From JBBDLF01 sp040879025 (GTDB lineage Bacteria > Pseudomonadota > Gammaproteobacteria > Pseudomonadales > Pseudohongiellaceae), in contig JBBDLF010000003.1 in assembly GCA_040879025.1 (NCBI GenBank), positions 1 to 64,000 on the forward strand: a stretch of 64,000 nt of DNA. The letters run 5' to 3'. Positions within the stretch are counted from its first letter, which is position 1, and every line of letters starts with the position of its first letter. Both the position numbers and the translations under genes were made by a program. Positions 62,681 through 64,000 of this stretch are shown here, in pieces. The notes beneath the pieces were generated by a model. The model searched no databases. It was not told where the DNA came from and worked only from the letters and a program-made list of their open reading frames with translations.

Positions 62681-63318
62681 TGCCAATCGACCAAACAGGT
62701 GATCAAATCACCTCCGAATCCCCGCCCCAGTTATCAGAGCTGGTAACCCACCTGATGCGGGGCGTGCAGTATCGGGAAAATAACGGCGAGTACTGGACCT
62801 CACTGCTGCGCTTGCAGCACCGCGTGCGTGACTATGTGGCGGTGCTGGGGCTTGACCTGGTGGTGGACGAGGCCGAAGGGTATGCCTTTCTCCGCAGCCA
62901 CAACACCGAAGACGAAAACGATGGCGGCGACAGCATTCCACGCCTGGTGGCAAGACGTCCGCTGTCATTCAACGTGAGCCTGATACTGGCGCTGCTGCGC
63001 AAAAAGCTCGCTGAATTCGATGCCGGAGGCGGTGAAACCCGGCTGGTGTTGTCCCGGGACGAAGTTGCCGAATTGGTTAGGGTATTCCTTCCAGAAACCA
63101 GCAATGAGGTGCGACTGATCGATCAGATTGATACTCACTTGAAAAAGATTGTGGAATTGGGATTTCTGCGGCGCCTGAAAAGCACCACTGGGCAGAACGT
63201 GCCGACTTATGAGGTCTGCCGCATTCTGAAGGCCTTTGTCGACGCCCAGTGGCTGGCGGATTTCGACGACAAACTGGCAGCCTACGCCGCGCACTACCAG
63301 GACGCCCGCAATGAATGA
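62677..63318 (+). CDS. jetB: Wadjet subunit JetB (DUF4194)
   Basis: 213 aa. DUF4194, the MukE-like winged-helix subunit: SELVTHLMRGVQYRENNGEYW, RRPLSFNVSLILALLRKKL and the acidic LRSHNTEDENDG loop. ATG 62677 (next is 62680) is chosen from the ATGA overlap with jetA; the frame from 62605 lies inside jetA. It overlaps jetC by eight bases. Confidence 0.93.
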   Translation: MMPIDQTGDQITSESPPQLSELVTHLMRGVQYRENNGEYWTSLLRLQHRVRDYVAVLGLDLVVDEAEGYAFLRSHNTEDENDGGDSIPRLVARRPLSFNVSLILALLRKKLAEFDAGGGETRLVLSRDEVAELVRVFLPETSNEVRLIDQIDTHLKKIVELGFLRRLKSTTGQNVPTYEVCRILKAFVDAQWLADFDDKLAAYAAHYQDARNE

Positions 63319-64000
63319 ACCTCGCTCCCTGGGCCTGGACTTTGTGGCGGATGACACCCTGACGGGGTTTCGTCTGCAACGCCTGGAAGTGTTCAACTGG
63401 GGCACATTCGACGGAGAGGTTTGGGTATTCCGGCTCGATGGCAGGAACGCTCTGCTCACCGGCGACATTGGGTCGGGCAAGTCCACTTTAGTCGATGCAA
63501 TAACCACGCTACTGATCCCGGCAAACAAGATCGCCTACAACAAGGCGGCGGGCGCGGACAACAAGGAAAGAAGTCTCCGCTCCTATGTTCAGGGAGACTA
63601 CAAATCCGAGCGCCATGAAGTCACCGGTGCCGTGCGCTCCGTCAGTCTCCGCGACCGCAATGCGTTTTCTGTCATCCTGGGTGTGTTCTACAATGCCGGC
63701 TACGACCAGTTCATTACCCTGGCCCAGGTGTTCTGGACAAAAGACAAGCAGACCCAACCGGCAAGGTTCTATTGCGCAGCGGAGAAAGAGCTGAGCATCG
63801 CCGGCGATTTTTCCAGTTTTGGCGCCGACCTGAACCAGCTTCGCAGGCGTCTACGCAATCAGGATGTGCAAATAGAGGACAGCTTTCCCAAATACGGCGC
63901 CTGGTTCAGGCGCCGCTTCGGCATTGAGAACGAACAGGCAATGGAGCTGTTTCACCAGACAGTGTCCATGAAGTCCGTCGGCAACCTGACCGAGTTCGTA
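63311..64000 (+). CDS. jetC: Wadjet SMC ATPase JetC, 5' part only
   Basis: First 230 codons; the gene runs off the window. LTGFRLQRLEVFNWGTFDGEVW and Walker A GDIGSGKSTLVDAITTLLIP mark the MukB-like ATPase head. It should be about 1,100 aa in total, followed by the nuclease jetD outside the window. The order jetA-B-C(-D) is the standard Wadjet operon. Confidence 0.93.
   Translation, partial: MNEPRSLGLDFVADDTLTGFRLQRLEVFNWGTFDGEVWVFRLDGRNALLTGDIGSGKSTLVDAITTLLIPANKIAYNKAAGADNKERSLRSYVQGDYKSERHEVTGAVRSVSLRDRNAFSVILGVFYNAGYDQFITLAQVFWTKDKQTQPARFYCAAEKELSIAGDFSSFGADLNQLRRRLRNQDVQIEDSFPKYGAWFRRRFGIENEQAMELFHQTVSMKSVGNLTEFV

Overview
The window looks like one scaffold of a gammaproteobacterial draft genome. 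The GC-rich backbone carries classic gammaproteobacterial blocks on the minus strand (rnr-rlmB and rpsF-rpsR-DUF2232-rplI-dnaB-alr-radA), a bioF-bioD-bioA operon behind a BirA-type operator, and acnA and fumC. A 32-base G run followed by ten N at 26864-26910 marks a scaffold join, so order across that point is not proven by sequence. Genus cannot be read from this window.

Backbone, 1-30 kb. Genes in order are a membrane-anchored regulator, acnA, fumC, a small acidic protein coupled to a succinate-semialdehyde-type dehydrogenase, bioADF, a metallo-beta-lactamase-fold enzyme, a small membrane protein, a YadGH-type ABC exporter and an exported M20 peptidase. A carbamoyltransferase/SxtJ/DUF5989/SGNH polysaccharide-modification cluster follows, then the replication and ribosome blocks. 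Two repeat systems stand out. One is a 39-bp palindrome with a Fur-box-like core that lies at 3' ends of genes. The other is a GGGTGTC repeat found in both the bioF leader and, in the opposite sense, inside the bioF coding region, which it lengthens by about 48 codons. Ribosomal proteins S6 and L9 both carry long acidic tails.

Transition, 30-37.6 kb. This part holds a large Fic protein, an exported SGNH hydrolase, an EAL protein with a degenerate GGDEF domain, Phd-Doc, a CPXCG protein and a HipBA module. It ends at tRNA-Leu(CAG). Several of these modules have readable promoter/operator architecture.

Accessory island, 37.6-64 kb. This is toxin, nuclease and defence territory. It contains PIN plus XRE-ImmA, an E2-like protein with a C-terminal Cys cluster, mobile mystery proteins A/B (B frameshifted), a TcmP remnant with DUF5131, a sacsin-type GHKL ATPase-DUF3883, NERD, NucS-like, HIT/DUF3883 and EVE-HNH nucleases, an orphan Fic, a HEPN protein, a second HipBA, AbiEi/AbiEii, and the start of a Wadjet locus (jetA, jetB, partial jetC) running off the end. 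It is also a graveyard. Three ORFs appear to be seamless fusions of the N terminus of one restriction or defence gene with the C terminus of another (40.5, 53.5 and 55.4 kb). A HEPN gene survives in one complete and two partial copies. A NERD/HNH junction is duplicated at 48.4 and 56.6 kb, and a lipoprotein start is duplicated at 43.2 and 49.4 kb. I saw no integrase, transposase, CRISPR array or rRNA gene.
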